DNA of 64,000 nucleotides from Physcomitrium patens (lineage: Eukaryota; Streptophyta; Bryopsida; Funariales; Funariaceae). Positions 24,939-34,599 of this stretch are shown in pieces. Position numbers and translations under genes: made by a program. Positions within the stretch are counted from its first letter, which is position 1. Each line of letters starts with the position of its first letter. Below the pieces are notes generated by a model. That model was not told the origin of the DNA. It did no database searches and worked only from the letters and a program-made list of their open reading frames with translations. The stretch is from the NCBI RefSeq assembly GCF_000002425.4, contig NC_037269.1, positions 12,968,675 to 13,032,674 of the forward strand, read 5' to 3'.

Positions 24939-25740
24939 ATGGATAAGCATGATAAAATACCAATTAAGATGTTCAACGAAACAAATTTCTCTATATGGAA
25001 ATACCATATGGAAATGATCTTCAAAGCAAAGAAGGCTTTACATGTTATAAATGGACTCAAAAAGCAACTTGTTATTGAAACTCTTCATGCTTCTTTTCAT
25101 GATCAAGTTTTGTTTGATACATGGTATGAAAAAAATGAAAATGCTAGAATGTTCACAAGCAAGTCAATATCACAAAAGATTTTAGGCAAATTGACTAGAT
25201 GTGGCAATAATGTAGACAAAATTATGTTCACTTTACTTGAAGAAAATATCAAATAGTGTATTTGCTCTTTAGGCATAATTTTTTGAATACCACATGCAAC
25301 AAATAGATAATACCTCACCACACATTTAGAATATTACAAAACTGACGACTATTCTTATGGATCCAGATCACATGATTCCATAAAAAATGATTATATCCAA
25401 GATTTTGTATAGCTTACTACCAAATTATGATAACATCATAGTTGCTTGGTATAATATACTTAAAGCCTCACAAACTATTCACAGCTTAAAAAAATGTCTT
25501 TTTTGATCTAAAGATAAGGAGGCATTAACATCAAAAATGATCATGCATTCTTTACATGCTCTGCAGCCATTCTATTGCATTCTCTCAATAAAAAAGAACA
25601 ACAAGTGAAAGATATCAATTACCTTTGTGAAACAACAAGTGAAAGATATCAATTACCTTTGTGAAACAACAAGTGAAAGATATCAATTACCTTTGATATC
25701 AACCATTTTCAACCAAGCTTTAGTAGCTAATTTTTTTGAA
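24939..25740 (+). pseudogene. Copia gag pseudogene
   Basis: The frame starting MDKHDKIPIKMFNETNFSIW has the classical Copia gag N-terminus (an F-x-G-x-N-F-x-x-W type motif) and goes on with HMEMIFKAKKALHVINGL. It is open to the stop at about 25254. Downstream fragments include ILYSLLPNYDNIIVAWYN, the usual mid-gag motif. A perfect 34 bp tandem repeat (25600-25695) disrupts the C-terminal part. The intact protein would form the particle shell. Confidence 0.8.
25600..25695 (+). repeat. 34 bp tandem repeat, about 2.8 exact copies
   Basis: The units begin AACAAGTGAAAGATATCAAT at 25600, 25634 and 25668. The copies are identical, so the duplication is recent compared with the decay of the surrounding Copia gag. 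Confidence 0.95.
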
Positions 25741-25954
25741 GATACATGATTTGCAGACATTAGTACTAATGAATATATGATTGATAGATACAAATGATTC
25801 ATAAAAATCTATCACATATCTAAGGGTATTCATACTATTCAAATTATAGATGATACTAAAATATGGGTTTAACGACAAGAAGATATTATTATTAATTGTC
25901 TCATTGATAAAAAAAATGTTGAAAGGACATAATCTAAGATGTGTTGAATATACC
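25741..25954 (+). pseudogene. Copia protease / pre-integrase region, cut by Gypsy A
   Basis: Fragments such as YMIDRYK, HTIQIIDDTKIWV and DIIINCLIDKKNVERT follow the Copia protease pattern (active site, then IxVADDSK, then GDIxLxC). The active-site Asp is lost. The reading breaks in the LYIP-type segment at 25954, where the Gypsy element is inserted, and picks up again at 32350. Confidence 0.7.
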
Positions 25955-26515
25955 TGTCACGGCCATAATCATGTAAGCTAATAATTACATATAGAAATAG
26001 ATAGAAGTAAGTAAAAGTAGATAAAAATAAGTTAATTCTATAATATTTAATATAGAAGCTTCCTAGAAACTTCTTAGACGCTGCTTTGACTTCATAGGTG
26101 TCTTTAATTGACTTTTTGGATTAGAAACGTGGTCAACAAGTTGGCCATGTGCCACACATGTTGTTAGCTTGAAGATCAAGCTAACTATGTGGCCCACACG
26201 TAGAAAAACTTGCCTTGTAAGTCAAGGCATGTGTCCTACAAAGTCAACACATATTGGAGGTCCTATAGAACGTCGCCACGTAGCCCCTAGTTAGATAGTA
26301 TATATAGAGACAAGAGTGAAGGCTTCTTCACTCTTGTCAACTCCTTTCTTGCTTCTAGTCTAGTTTCAAGGATCTCTAGTTTTCTTGTTATTTGGCAATA
26401 GCCATTCTAGTTTCTCTTTTCAATATACATACTTATTATTCATATTTTGTTACTTTTCTTTGAGTGAAGGCTTACTTGTCTGAACTATTTTTTCATCGAG
26501 TTCTTGTCCTTGACA
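25955..26515 (+). repeat. 5' LTR of chromovirus A
   Basis: It starts TGTCACGGCC and ends CCTTGACA. It contains a TATATATA box at 26299-26306. A perfect 13 bp hairpin with a 4-base loop follows (26309-26321 with 26326-26338). About 30 bases after the TATA box begins CACTCTTGTCAA (26329-26340), which is complementary to the sequence just past the LTR. U3, R and U5 can be placed approximately by assuming that the RNA starts near 26330. Confidence 0.95.
26299..26340 (+). promoter_or_regulatory. LTR promoter: TATA box, hairpin and predicted RNA start
   Basis: TATATATA (26299-26306) lies 30 bases before position 26329. The perfect hairpin GACAAGAGTGAAG / CTTCACTCTTGTC lies between. The predicted RNA 5' end falls in the right arm, exactly where the sequence complementary to the primer site starts. 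The TATA box and the CACTCTTGTCAA segment are retained in the other A copy; B keeps related but altered versions. Confidence 0.65.
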
Positions 26516-26517
26516 GA

Positions 26518-26529
26518 TTGACAAGAGTG
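26518..26529 (+). promoter_or_regulatory. Candidate self-priming site
   Basis: TTGACAAGAGTG, two bases after the 5' LTR, is the exact reverse complement of CACTCTTGTCAA (26329-26340), the predicted first bases of the element RNA. In Tf1 and sushi-type elements the folded-back RNA 5' end primes reverse transcription at such a site. A tRNA-like TATCAGAGC also occurs a little further on (26539-26547) but is 23 bases from the LTR and lacks the leading TGG. Confidence 0.7.
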
Positions 26530-26692
26530 CACTTACAATATCAGAGCTTTGTTTTTCTTGAGTAAGAGTAGATTACCCCTTTCTCTTGACAAGGCATAAG
26601 CGTATTAGAAGTTTACGGATTACCCACTTCTAAACTGATATTGTTCTTAGTATCTTCTTTGTTATCAAGTCTTTTTTTTCTTTTCTTTTGTC

Positions 26693-27736
26693 TTGAGCAG
26701 TATCAAACAAATTTTTCTTCTTAGTGTCATTATGGCAGAGCTTGTTGAAATGAAGAGTGCAATGGCACAAATGCAAGAGCAAATGAGGGAGTTAATGCTT
26801 GCGATGCATCAACTCAATTCACCAACACATGAAAGAACAAGAATAGCAGAAAGTGGGGATATAGAGATGATTGGAGCTGCTTCAACATCTACAACAAATC
26901 ACGTTCCTTCCCCAATTGTACAACACCCTATAAGCACTAGAGAACCAAGAATTGCCTTACCCGAGAAATTTGATGGTACGAGATCAAAGTTTCGAGGGTT
27001 CATCAATCAAGTACAATTGGCAATTGAACTTCAACCGCAAAGCTATCCAACTCCAGGATCACAAGTCAGGTTTATTGGCACTCTACTTTCTGGTTCTGCA
27101 TTATCGTGGTTTTCGTCTTTTCTTGAACAACGAAATCCAATATTGGACAATTTGGAAGCTTTTTTGGCGGAGTTTCGATCTATGTATGGTGAACACGATG
27201 CAACTCGTGTTGCAACAAATAAGATCCAAATTCTGCGACAAGGAAATCGCTCAGTAACAGTGTATGCTTCACAATTTCGACAATTTGCAATTGACATCAA
27301 GTGGGATGATGCTGCACTCATCAGTCAATTTTTTTATGGATTGCAATACGAAGTAAAGAAATTGATGCTCAATTTACCTGATCCTCAAACTTTGAGTCAA
27401 GCAATCGATTTTACAGTAAAATGTGATAATCGACTTTTTGAATTTCGATCCGAGAATCATTCACGGGAACCTCAACGTTATTACTCAATGGCAACATCAA
27501 CATCTTTGCCAAACGTACATTCAGAAGTAGAAGACATGCAAATTGACGCAGTACGTTTTAAACCTCTAACTGAGCAAGAAAAGATTCATCGTCGTCAAGA
27601 AGGATTATGTTTATATTGCGAAGAACCTAAGCACACTGCTCAACATTGTCCAAAGAAACGACGCAACTATAAAATGAGGGGTATGACGGTCAAAGAAGAC
27701 AACATGTCAGAAAACGGATTCGTCCAGCTACAATAG
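26693..27736 (+). CDS. Gag polyprotein of chromovirus A (capsid and zinc knuckle)
   Basis: An open frame of 347 codons. A second ATG at 26732 (MAELVEMKSAMAQ) is the likelier start because it matches the start region of the other A copy. Residues about 14-45 are Met/Gln-rich and probably coiled coil. The retrotransposon gag domain covers about residues 85-265 (KFDGTRSKFRGF, LSWFSSFLEQ, AEFRSMYGEHDATRVA, QFFYGLQYEVKKLML). One CCHC zinc knuckle, CLYCEEPKHTAQHC, lies near residue 305. Gag assembles the cytoplasmic particle and binds the RNA. No stop interrupts it. Its last 61 bases overlap the pol frame, which is in the -1 frame. Confidence 0.93.
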   Translation: MSSIKQIFLLSVIMAELVEMKSAMAQMQEQMRELMLAMHQLNSPTHERTRIAESGDIEMIGAASTSTTNHVPSPIVQHPISTREPRIALPEKFDGTRSKFRGFINQVQLAIELQPQSYPTPGSQVRFIGTLLSGSALSWFSSFLEQRNPILDNLEAFLAEFRSMYGEHDATRVATNKIQILRQGNRSVTVYASQFRQFAIDIKWDDAALISQFFYGLQYEVKKLMLNLPDPQTLSQAIDFTVKCDNRLFEFRSENHSREPQRYYSMATSTSLPNVHSEVEDMQIDAVRFKPLTEQEKIHRRQEGLCLYCEEPKHTAQHCPKKRRNYKMRGMTVKEDNMSENGFVQLQ

Positions 27737-30700
27737 GGACCGTGCAGCTGGAACCTTGTACAATTCCTAATGAAGGTCCTATCCTCTCCTCAGAACCCTC
27801 TCCTTGTTTTATAATAGACTTATATTTAGGACCTAAGAATTACAAAGCCTCTGCTTTATTAGATTCGGGAGCCTCAGCATGTTTTTTAGATGAACAATTT
27901 GTTAAAAGTCGTAAAATACCCTTTGTACAGAAACCTAAACCAGTACATGTAGAAGTCATAGATGGTCGTCCCTTGTCTTCTGGAGATGTCACTCATGAAA
28001 CTCATCCTATAAAAGTAACAATAGACGGTCATGATAGCTACATAGCTTTTAACATAATTAAATCTCCGTCCAATCCAGTTATTTTAGGTTTATCTTGGCT
28101 AGAAAAATATAACCCTCAAATAGATTGGAATTTGCGTAAACTTGACTTTTTCCAGAGCGTTATTAATAGTTCTACCAACCAAGTAAAAAATTATAAGTCT
28201 AGTATAGTAAAACCCGTACTGATAGGTGCAAAAGCATTTATACACGCAGCAAAAGAAGGATCAACTTTTGCTATTTATGCTGCACCTATTTCTGAAAACG
28301 TAAAGACTTCAAGTGGCATTCCAAGTCAATATCAGGAGTATCAAGATGTTTTTGAGAAAAAGAATGCAGATATTCTTCCTGAGCATCACCCATATGATTG
28401 TTCAATCGACCTCAAGGAAGGAACTCAGCCACCATTTGGACCAATTTACAGTTTATCGCAAGATGAATTGGCTGAACTCAAGACATATATTGACGAGAAT
28501 TTAGCGAAGAATTTCATACGCCATTCAAAATCTCCAGTAGGAGCTCCAATTCTATTTGTAAAGAAAAAAGATGGATCTTTACGAATGTGTGTTGATTATT
28601 GAGGATTCAACAAGATCACAATCAAGAATAGGTATCCATTACCTTTGATATCAAGACTCCTTGACCAGTTGAATCAAGCTAAGATCTATACAAAAATAGA
28701 TCTAAGAGGAGCATATAATCTAGTATGGATCAAAGAAGGAGATGAATGGAAGACTGCGTTTCGAACCAGGTATGGACATTTCGAATATAATGTCATGCCC
28801 TTTGGACTCACGAATGCACCAGCTGCTTTTCAACATCTCATGAATGATGTATTTCGTGAATTCTTAGACAATTTTGTCATCTGCTATCTAGACGATATCT
28901 TGATCTATTCTAAGAATGTCGAAGAACATGAAATACATGTTCGTCAAGTATTACAAAAACTTAGAGATGCAAGATTGTACGCCAAGATGGAAAAGTGTGT
29001 ATTTCACACTACTCAAGTTGACTTTTTAGGATACATCATTTCAAATGATGGTCTCATGATGGATTCTAAGAAAGTCCAAACAATCATGGATTGGAAGATT
29101 CCAAGGATAGTAAGAGATGTCCAATGTTTCTTGGGATTTGCCAATTACTATAGGATCTTCATCAAAGATTTCTCACGAGTTGCAGCTCCACTTACACGCT
29201 TGACTAGTAAAGATAAATTCCAATGGAATCAAGAAGCGGAAGCAGCATTTGAAGCCTTAAAGACATCGTTTGTCTCTGCACCAGTCTTATATCGTGTTGA
29301 CTTTTCCAAGGCTTTTTTTATGGAAACAGATGCATCAGATTTTGCCTTGGGTGCAGTTTTATCACAAATGGGAATAGATGACAAACTTCATCCGATAGCA
29401 TTTCATTCAAGAAAATTCTCAGCAGCCGAGATCAATTATGAGATCCACAATAAAGAACTTCTTGCGATCGTGGATTCCTTTCAAGAATGGTGTCATTATC
29501 TAGAAGGCGCTTCTAGTCCAGTCACTGTATATACAGATCACAAGAACCTCGAGTATTTCATATCAGCACGCGTGTTGAATCGTCGTCAAGCTCGTTGGAG
29601 TATGTCTTTGTCAAGATTTGAGTTCATTATCACTTATCGGCCAGGAAAACAACAAGGTTTGTCCGATGCCCTATCTAGACGTTCTTATTTTGCACCAAAA
29701 GAAGGAGATGCAACTTTTGAGCAACAAAGAACGGTCCTCTTGAAACCGGAGCAATTTCATCTCCGAGCAATGAAATCAACATTGACTGTTGATTCAACTT
29801 TTCTCAAGCAAATCCAATCCAGTATGTCCTCAGACCCTCTTGTTTATGATATCGAGAATAATTCTTCCAAGTTTCATGATCCTTCTAAGTTCGAGTTCAA
29901 GAATAATCTATTATATTTTGAAGGACGCCTATATGTTCCAGAAAGAGAAGTACGTTTACGTGTTCTTCAAGCACATCATGACTTTCCAGCAGCAGGGCAC
30001 TTTGGATATAATAAGACTTTGGAACTCATATCAAGAGATTTTTGGTGGCCACAAATGTGGAAGTCAGTCAAAGACTTTGTACAATCTTGTGATATTTGTT
30101 CAAGATCAAAAATTCCTCGTCATCGACCTTACGGACTTCTTCAGCCATTACCTATACCAGAGCAACCATGGTCTTCTGTTTCTATGGATTTCATCACAGA
30201 TCTTCCAAGCTCAAGATCTTATGATTCTATATTTGTGATAGTAGATCGTTTCACCAAGATGGCACATTTTGTGCCATGTACAAAATCTATCACAGGTGAA
30301 GAAACAGCTAAGCTTTTCATTGATAATATCTATCGCTATTATGGATTACCTAAAGATATCATATCAGATAGGGGAACTCAATTTGTGTCAAGATTTTGGA
30401 GGACCCTTTTCAAGATTTTAAAAGTGGACATAAAGCTATCTTCGGCTTTCCATCCTCAAACTGATGGACAAACAGAGCGCGTAAACCAAGTCTTGGAGCA
30501 ATATTTAAGGTGTACTATCAACTACCAACAAGATGATTGGACAACCCTTCTACCATTGGCAGAATTTACTTATAATAATACGGTACATTCTTCCACGCAA
30601 CAAATACCTTTCTTTGCCAATTATGGCTATCATCCACGACTTGATACTTTTGATTTTTCAAAAGTTGATAATCCTACAGCAGAAGATATGGCAAATCGGT

Positions 30701-31230
30701 TGTCAGAGTTACATGCAATAATGAAGACGCAATTGAAGGAAGCTCAAGAACAAAAAAAGAAAAACGCAGATCTATATTGTAAGGAGCAACCACAACTCAA
30801 CGTGGGTGATAAGGTATGGCTACTTCGTCGCAATATCAAGACTACTCGACCTTGTTACAAGTTGGACTATCGTAGGCTTGGCCCCTTTTCTGTTTCTGAA
30901 CAGATCAATCCAGTTGCATATCGGTTACATCTACCGGAGTCAATGAAGATCCATCTTGTATTCCACGTGTCTCTTCTTGAACCATATAAGACAGTGGATA
31001 TACAAGGAAGAAGACAAATGCCACCGCCTCCTATAGAAGTAGATAATAATGAAGAATTTGAGGTGGAAGAGATATTAGACTCAAGGCGGCGCCGAAATAA
31101 GCTGGAATATCTTGTTCATTGGCGCGGATATGATATTAGTGAACGCACATGGGAGCCATCCAGGAATCTAGGAAATGCATCAGCTAAAGTCAAAGTTTTT
31201 CATCAACGACATCCATCAAAACTAAGATGA
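27673..31230 (+). pseudogene. Pol polyprotein of chromovirus A (protease, RT, RNase H, integrase, chromodomain), one stop
   Basis: The frame lies -1 to gag and opens at 27673. Protease: LLDSGAS with the catalytic Asp at 27862, later VILGLSWLEKYNP. RT: DQLNQAKIYTKIDLRGAYNL, MPFGLTNAPAAFQ and catalytic YLDD at 28885-28896. RNase H: FMETDASDFALGAVLSQ, KELLAIVDSF, YTDHKNL. Integrase: an H-H-C-C zinc domain (HHDFPAAGHFGY to CDICSRSK) and a DD35E core (SMDF, SDRG, then HPQTDGQTE at about 30451-30477). A classical chromodomain ends the protein (EVEEILDSRRRRNKLEYLVH and WRGYDISERTWEP, about 31063-31200). The only break is TGA at 28600-28602, where the family has CGA (Arg) in a DYRGFNK motif. Everything after it stays open for 876 codons. 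Pol proteins copy the RNA and insert the cDNA; chromodomains of such elements bind modified histone tails and steer integration to heterochromatin. Confidence 0.93.
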
Positions 31231-31324
31231 AAATCTCTCTTATAAAAGAGACAAGATTGAGGCAAGATAACATTCAATTTCCTATCCTTGTTTGTAACTT
31301 CTTTGCATTTGTGACGCTAATTAG

Positions 31325-31747
31325 ATGGAGAGCCAACAACCATCGGATTCAACTCAAGAACCTTCGTTTGCTGACCTGCTGGACGAGACATTACGATTGT
31401 CACAACCTTCAAGACGACGCAATCAAGATGAAGATCTTCAAGAACGACATGTTCTTCCTCGAATAGATGGTGAGATACAACGCGTTTAGTATCACGATTT
31501 GGGAAGGAACTCTCGATGTTTGGTGATTTTGCTAGAGGTAGGAACAACTCCTCATGGTGTTCCGAATATTCTATTCGAAGGAAGTTACGAAGGCCTCAAT
31601 AATGATCAAATAATTGGGTGGTCTTCCCGCCCTAGTATGGGACACTATCGATGGTTGAGAGGCCCTATCAATCATCTTCGAAGAGAACAGAGATCAAAGT
31701 ATGTGGCGAATACAATTCGTCGCATCATAGATTTCCTCAACATATGA
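31325..31747 (+). pseudogene. Candidate third ORF downstream of pol (function unknown), one stop
   Basis: From ATG at 31325 to TGA at 31745 there are 140 codons with one internal TAG (31487-31489). The other A element has the same frame with exactly the same length (54120-54542) and TGG where this one has TAG; its own stops lie elsewhere. The N-terminal half is polar (MESQQPSDSTQEPS, QPSRRRNQDEDLQER). The C-terminal half is well kept (GLNNDQIIGW, MGHYRWLRGPINHLRR, YVANTIRRIIDFLNI), and pieces of it recur in B at about 59518-59700. I recognise no domain and no signal peptide or membrane segment. Other frames here, including antisense, are also open, and substitutions between the two copies are not concentrated at third positions, so coding is unproven. 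Confidence 0.5.
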
Positions 31748-31773
31748 TGACCGCTCCTCGTGGAACTCGTCTC

Positions 31774-31786
31774 TAGAAGGGGGGGT
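31774..31786 (+). promoter_or_regulatory. Polypurine tract of chromovirus A
   Basis: AGAAGGGGGGG with the following TAA lies directly before the 3' LTR (31789). The other A copy has AGAAAGGGGGG at the same place. It primes plus-strand DNA synthesis. Confidence 0.85.
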
Positions 31787-31788
31787 AA

Positions 31789-32349
31789 TGTCACGGCCAT
31801 AATCATGTAAGCTAATAATTACATATAGAAATAGGTAGAAATAAGTAAAAGTAGATAAAAGTAAGTTAATTCTATAATATTTAATATAGAAGCTTTCTAG
31901 AAACTTCTTAGATGCTGCTTTGACTTCATAGGTGTCTTTAATTGACTTTTTGGATTAGAAACGTGGTCAACAAGTTGGCCATGTGCCACACATGTTGTTA
32001 GCTTGAAGATCAAGCTAACTATGTGGCCCACACATAGAAAAACTTGTCTTGTAAGTCAAAGCATGTGTCCTACAAAGTCAACACATATTGGAGGTCCTAT
32101 AGAATGTCGCCACGTAGCCCCTAGTTAGATAGTATATATAGAGACAAGAGTGAAGGCTTCTTCACTCTTGTCAACTCCTTTCTTGCTTCTAGTCTAGTTT
32201 CAAGGGTCTCTAGTTTTCTTGTCTTTTGGGAATAGCCATTCTAGTTTCTCTTTTCAATATACATACTTATTATTCATATTTTGTTACTTTTCTTTGAGTG
32301 AAGGCTTACTTGTCTGAACTATTTTTTCATCGAGTTCTTGTCCTTGACA
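31789..32349 (+). repeat. 3' LTR of chromovirus A
   Basis: Exactly as long as the 5' LTR (561 bp), starting TGTCACGGCC and ending CCTTGACA. By direct comparison there are about 13 differences, most of them transitions (for example ACGT to ACAT, AACG to AATG). The host Copia sequence resumes with the TSD ATACC at 32350. Confidence 0.95.
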
Positions 32350-33000
32350 ATACCACAAAAAATATTTTTTTTTTTTTTGGATTAGTCTCAAAAAAAAAAA
32401 TTCTTTTATAATTTTTCCTAAGAAATACAAATTTAACACATCTATTGGAAAGAAAGTACTTGAAGGAACAAGACAATGTAAGCTATATCAACTTTTTATT
32501 AATGTTATTCTATCAAAAACTTCTCTTCCTATCAAACATTCTTTTGTTTCTTCTTTACATCTTCTACTACTACATATATTAAATTTTAGACCTCCACGAC
32601 TAAGCTCTCATGACATTCTAATCCTACACAAATCTATAGGCAAAAGTCATGAATACATTAGGTTATTTATTGAATCTCACAATTAATCATCAACTAGATG
32701 ATAAAACATCCTACAAGAGCTAATTTGAAACTAAACCTTATATACAATATTATCAAATATTCAATTTATTATCATTTATTTATATTAATAAATAATTTTA
32801 AAACAAACTTGATTCAAAAAGCCATCAAGCTTATTTTATTGGCTATTCTACTATAAGCTAGACTTATTGTTATTGGATACCTTCCACTAATCATGTAATT
32901 GAAAGTGCAAACTATTACATTAATGACGTTATGAATAATTTTATAATTACTTTTTTACTTGATCCAAGTTATCAATAAGCTTACGTTAATATTTTTATTC
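32350..33000 (+). pseudogene. Copia integrase fragment after the Gypsy insertion
   Basis: The host reading picks up directly after the duplicated ATACC. About 32690-32760 resembles the DKTPYE...KPxIxYxxIF segment that follows the integrase core of Copia. The distance from the protease end to this point is only about 340 bp, shorter than usual, so most of the integrase core has probably been deleted. Frames are broken. Confidence 0.5.
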
Positions 33001-33343
33001 ATGTTTCAAAATCACTCATATATTTTTAAAAACAACCTCATATACTATTTCCAATATAAGTTTATGATATTATACAACCAATTCAAACTATCAATTGTTC
33101 TCTATTTACATCAAATTCACCTTAAGAATTAGCAACAATGGGAGTAAATTCACAATGATCTTTTACTATTGATCCCGACTTATAAAGTTGGTAGAATTAT
33201 AATCTTTTAGCATAATCTTTTGGACCAATGGGAGAAATAACAAATGACATACTAAAATTGATAGAAAGATATTTTTTTTCCATCTATTTATGCTCTCTTT
33301 TTGATAAAACTTATATACTTGACTTTTGAGCTAAAACTATTCT

Positions 33344-33371
33344 CAAAAAAAAAAAAAAAAAAAAAAAAAAA
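33344..33371 (+). repeat. Poly(A) run
   Basis: About 28 consecutive A residues inside the Copia element. It could be slippage or the tail of a small retroposed insertion; no TSD was found. Confidence 0.9.
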
Positions 33372-33749
33372 TCCACCATCAAAATAAAACCATACAAGAA
33401 CTTTTATTTACAACACCACCTATAATGCTTAGTTTCAATTCTACAGAGAGTGACAACTCCAATTCACCTTTTCAATCTATAAGCTTAAAATCTCTATTTT
33501 CAAAATCCATCTCTTATTTGAAAGCAATGCTTGTATTACTAGGCAAATTTATTTATGAAGGACAAACTTGTATCAAAGCTATATCATCTTCAGATTCAAC
33601 ATATTGGCAATAAGAAATAGACTATAAATATATATCTTTCAAATAAAATCAAACTTATAATTTAATGCCTAAACCACATCATCAAAAGTTAATTTTTAAC
33701 AAATAAATTTATAAAATTAAGTACAAATCAAATAGAAATATTGAAAAGT

Positions 33750-34470
33750 ATAAGGCTTTTTTGGTTGCTAAGATATTCACTCAAAAATCTAACATAGATT
33801 TGACAAAGATATATTCTCTAATGATTTGTTATAATTCAATCTATGCAATATTTATCATAGTAGCAACAAAGAAAATGTATCTTTAATAATTTGACATAGA
33901 AAGTACTTTTTTGAATAGAGACTTAATGGAAGAGAATTATATGGTACATCTTCAAGGCTATGAGGACTCACAATATCCTACATATTGTTGTCGACTCAAA
34001 AAAAGTATTTATGAGTTGAAACAATCAGTTAAGTAATAGAATCTTTGTATCTCCACCTTCTTAAAGCAATTTCATCTCATTGCAAATGAAGCAGACTCTT
34101 GTGTGTACTATAACCACAAGACTTTACATACCATCATTGGCATATATGTAGATGATGGTATTATAGTCTCTTTTTATTTATCTTTTATTGATAAAATTTT
34201 AGACTACTTCAAAACTACTTTTAAAGTTAATAGTAGCGACATGGACTATTTTATAAGCTTTTAAGTTCAAAGATGTCCATCTATAGGTTCTTTCTTCTTA
34301 CATCAAAGCCACTTCATCACTAATGTTCTTCTTTGCTTCAAATTATAAGAGGCCTATGAAATATCAATACTAGTTGACACTCATGCCAAATTCTTGAAAC
34401 AAAGTAATTCCACAAATCCTGCAATTGATATTCCATATTATTAGAAAGTAGATTGTTTTATATATATATA
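33750..34470 (+). pseudogene. Copia reverse transcriptase pseudogene
   Basis: Recognisable pieces in order: FLNRDLMEENYMVHLQGYED (about 33910-33970), CRLKKSIYELKQS (about 33993-34030), ADSCVYYNHKTLHTIIGIYV (about 34090-34150) and the catalytic YVDD at about 34147-34158. These are the standard Copia RT blocks. TAA/TAG codons and frameshifts interrupt them. The polymerase would copy the element RNA. Confidence 0.82.
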
Positions 34471-34477
34471 ATGTTCA

Positions 34478-34562
34478 CAACTTGTCACATATTATAGATT
34501 TTCACATATTATAGACTTTCATATGTTATAGACTTTCATATGCTATAGACTTTCATATGTGT
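34478..34562 (+). repeat. Short tandem repeat, about 18 bp unit, 4 copies
   Basis: Variants of TATTATAGACTTTCACA and TATGTTATAGACTTTCA are repeated head to tail. It lies between the RT and RNase H parts of the Copia element. Confidence 0.85.
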
Positions 34563-34599
34563 ATATTAAAATGTTGTGAACATGTTAATGTTTACAAAA

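Larger units (their letters stand above)
25955..32349 (+). mobile_element. Nearly intact Ty3/Gypsy chromovirus, subfamily A
   Basis: 6395 bp with two LTRs of exactly 561 bp (25955-26515 and 31789-32349). I count about 13 differences between them, so about 97.7% identity. The TSD ATACC is exact (25950-25954 and 32350-32354). Inside are a self-priming type primer site, an intact gag (347 codons from the first ATG), a pol frame interrupted by one stop codon, a chromodomain at the end of pol, a possible third ORF with one stop, and a polypurine tract. This is the youngest element in the window and the reference for all other A and B copies. It is inserted in the Copia element. Confidence 0.96.

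Noticed and set aside
25600-25695. CRISPR-like short repeats
   Set aside because: The 34 bp units are directly adjacent without spacers and lie in a plant Copia element; this is a simple tandem duplication.
26537-26548. TATCAGAGC after the A LTR as a tRNA-Met primer site
   Set aside because: It is 23 bases from the LTR end, lacks the TGG start of the usual site, and a perfect self-complementary site lies in the proper place.
29789-30238. 149-codon frame within pol of chromovirus A
   Set aside because: It is a shifted-frame shadow of the integrase coding region.
31317-31547. Antisense open frame across the candidate third ORF, also open in the second A copy
   Set aside because: It could be real, but it reads against the element's transcription and shares its openness with the sense frame; I have no independent support for it.
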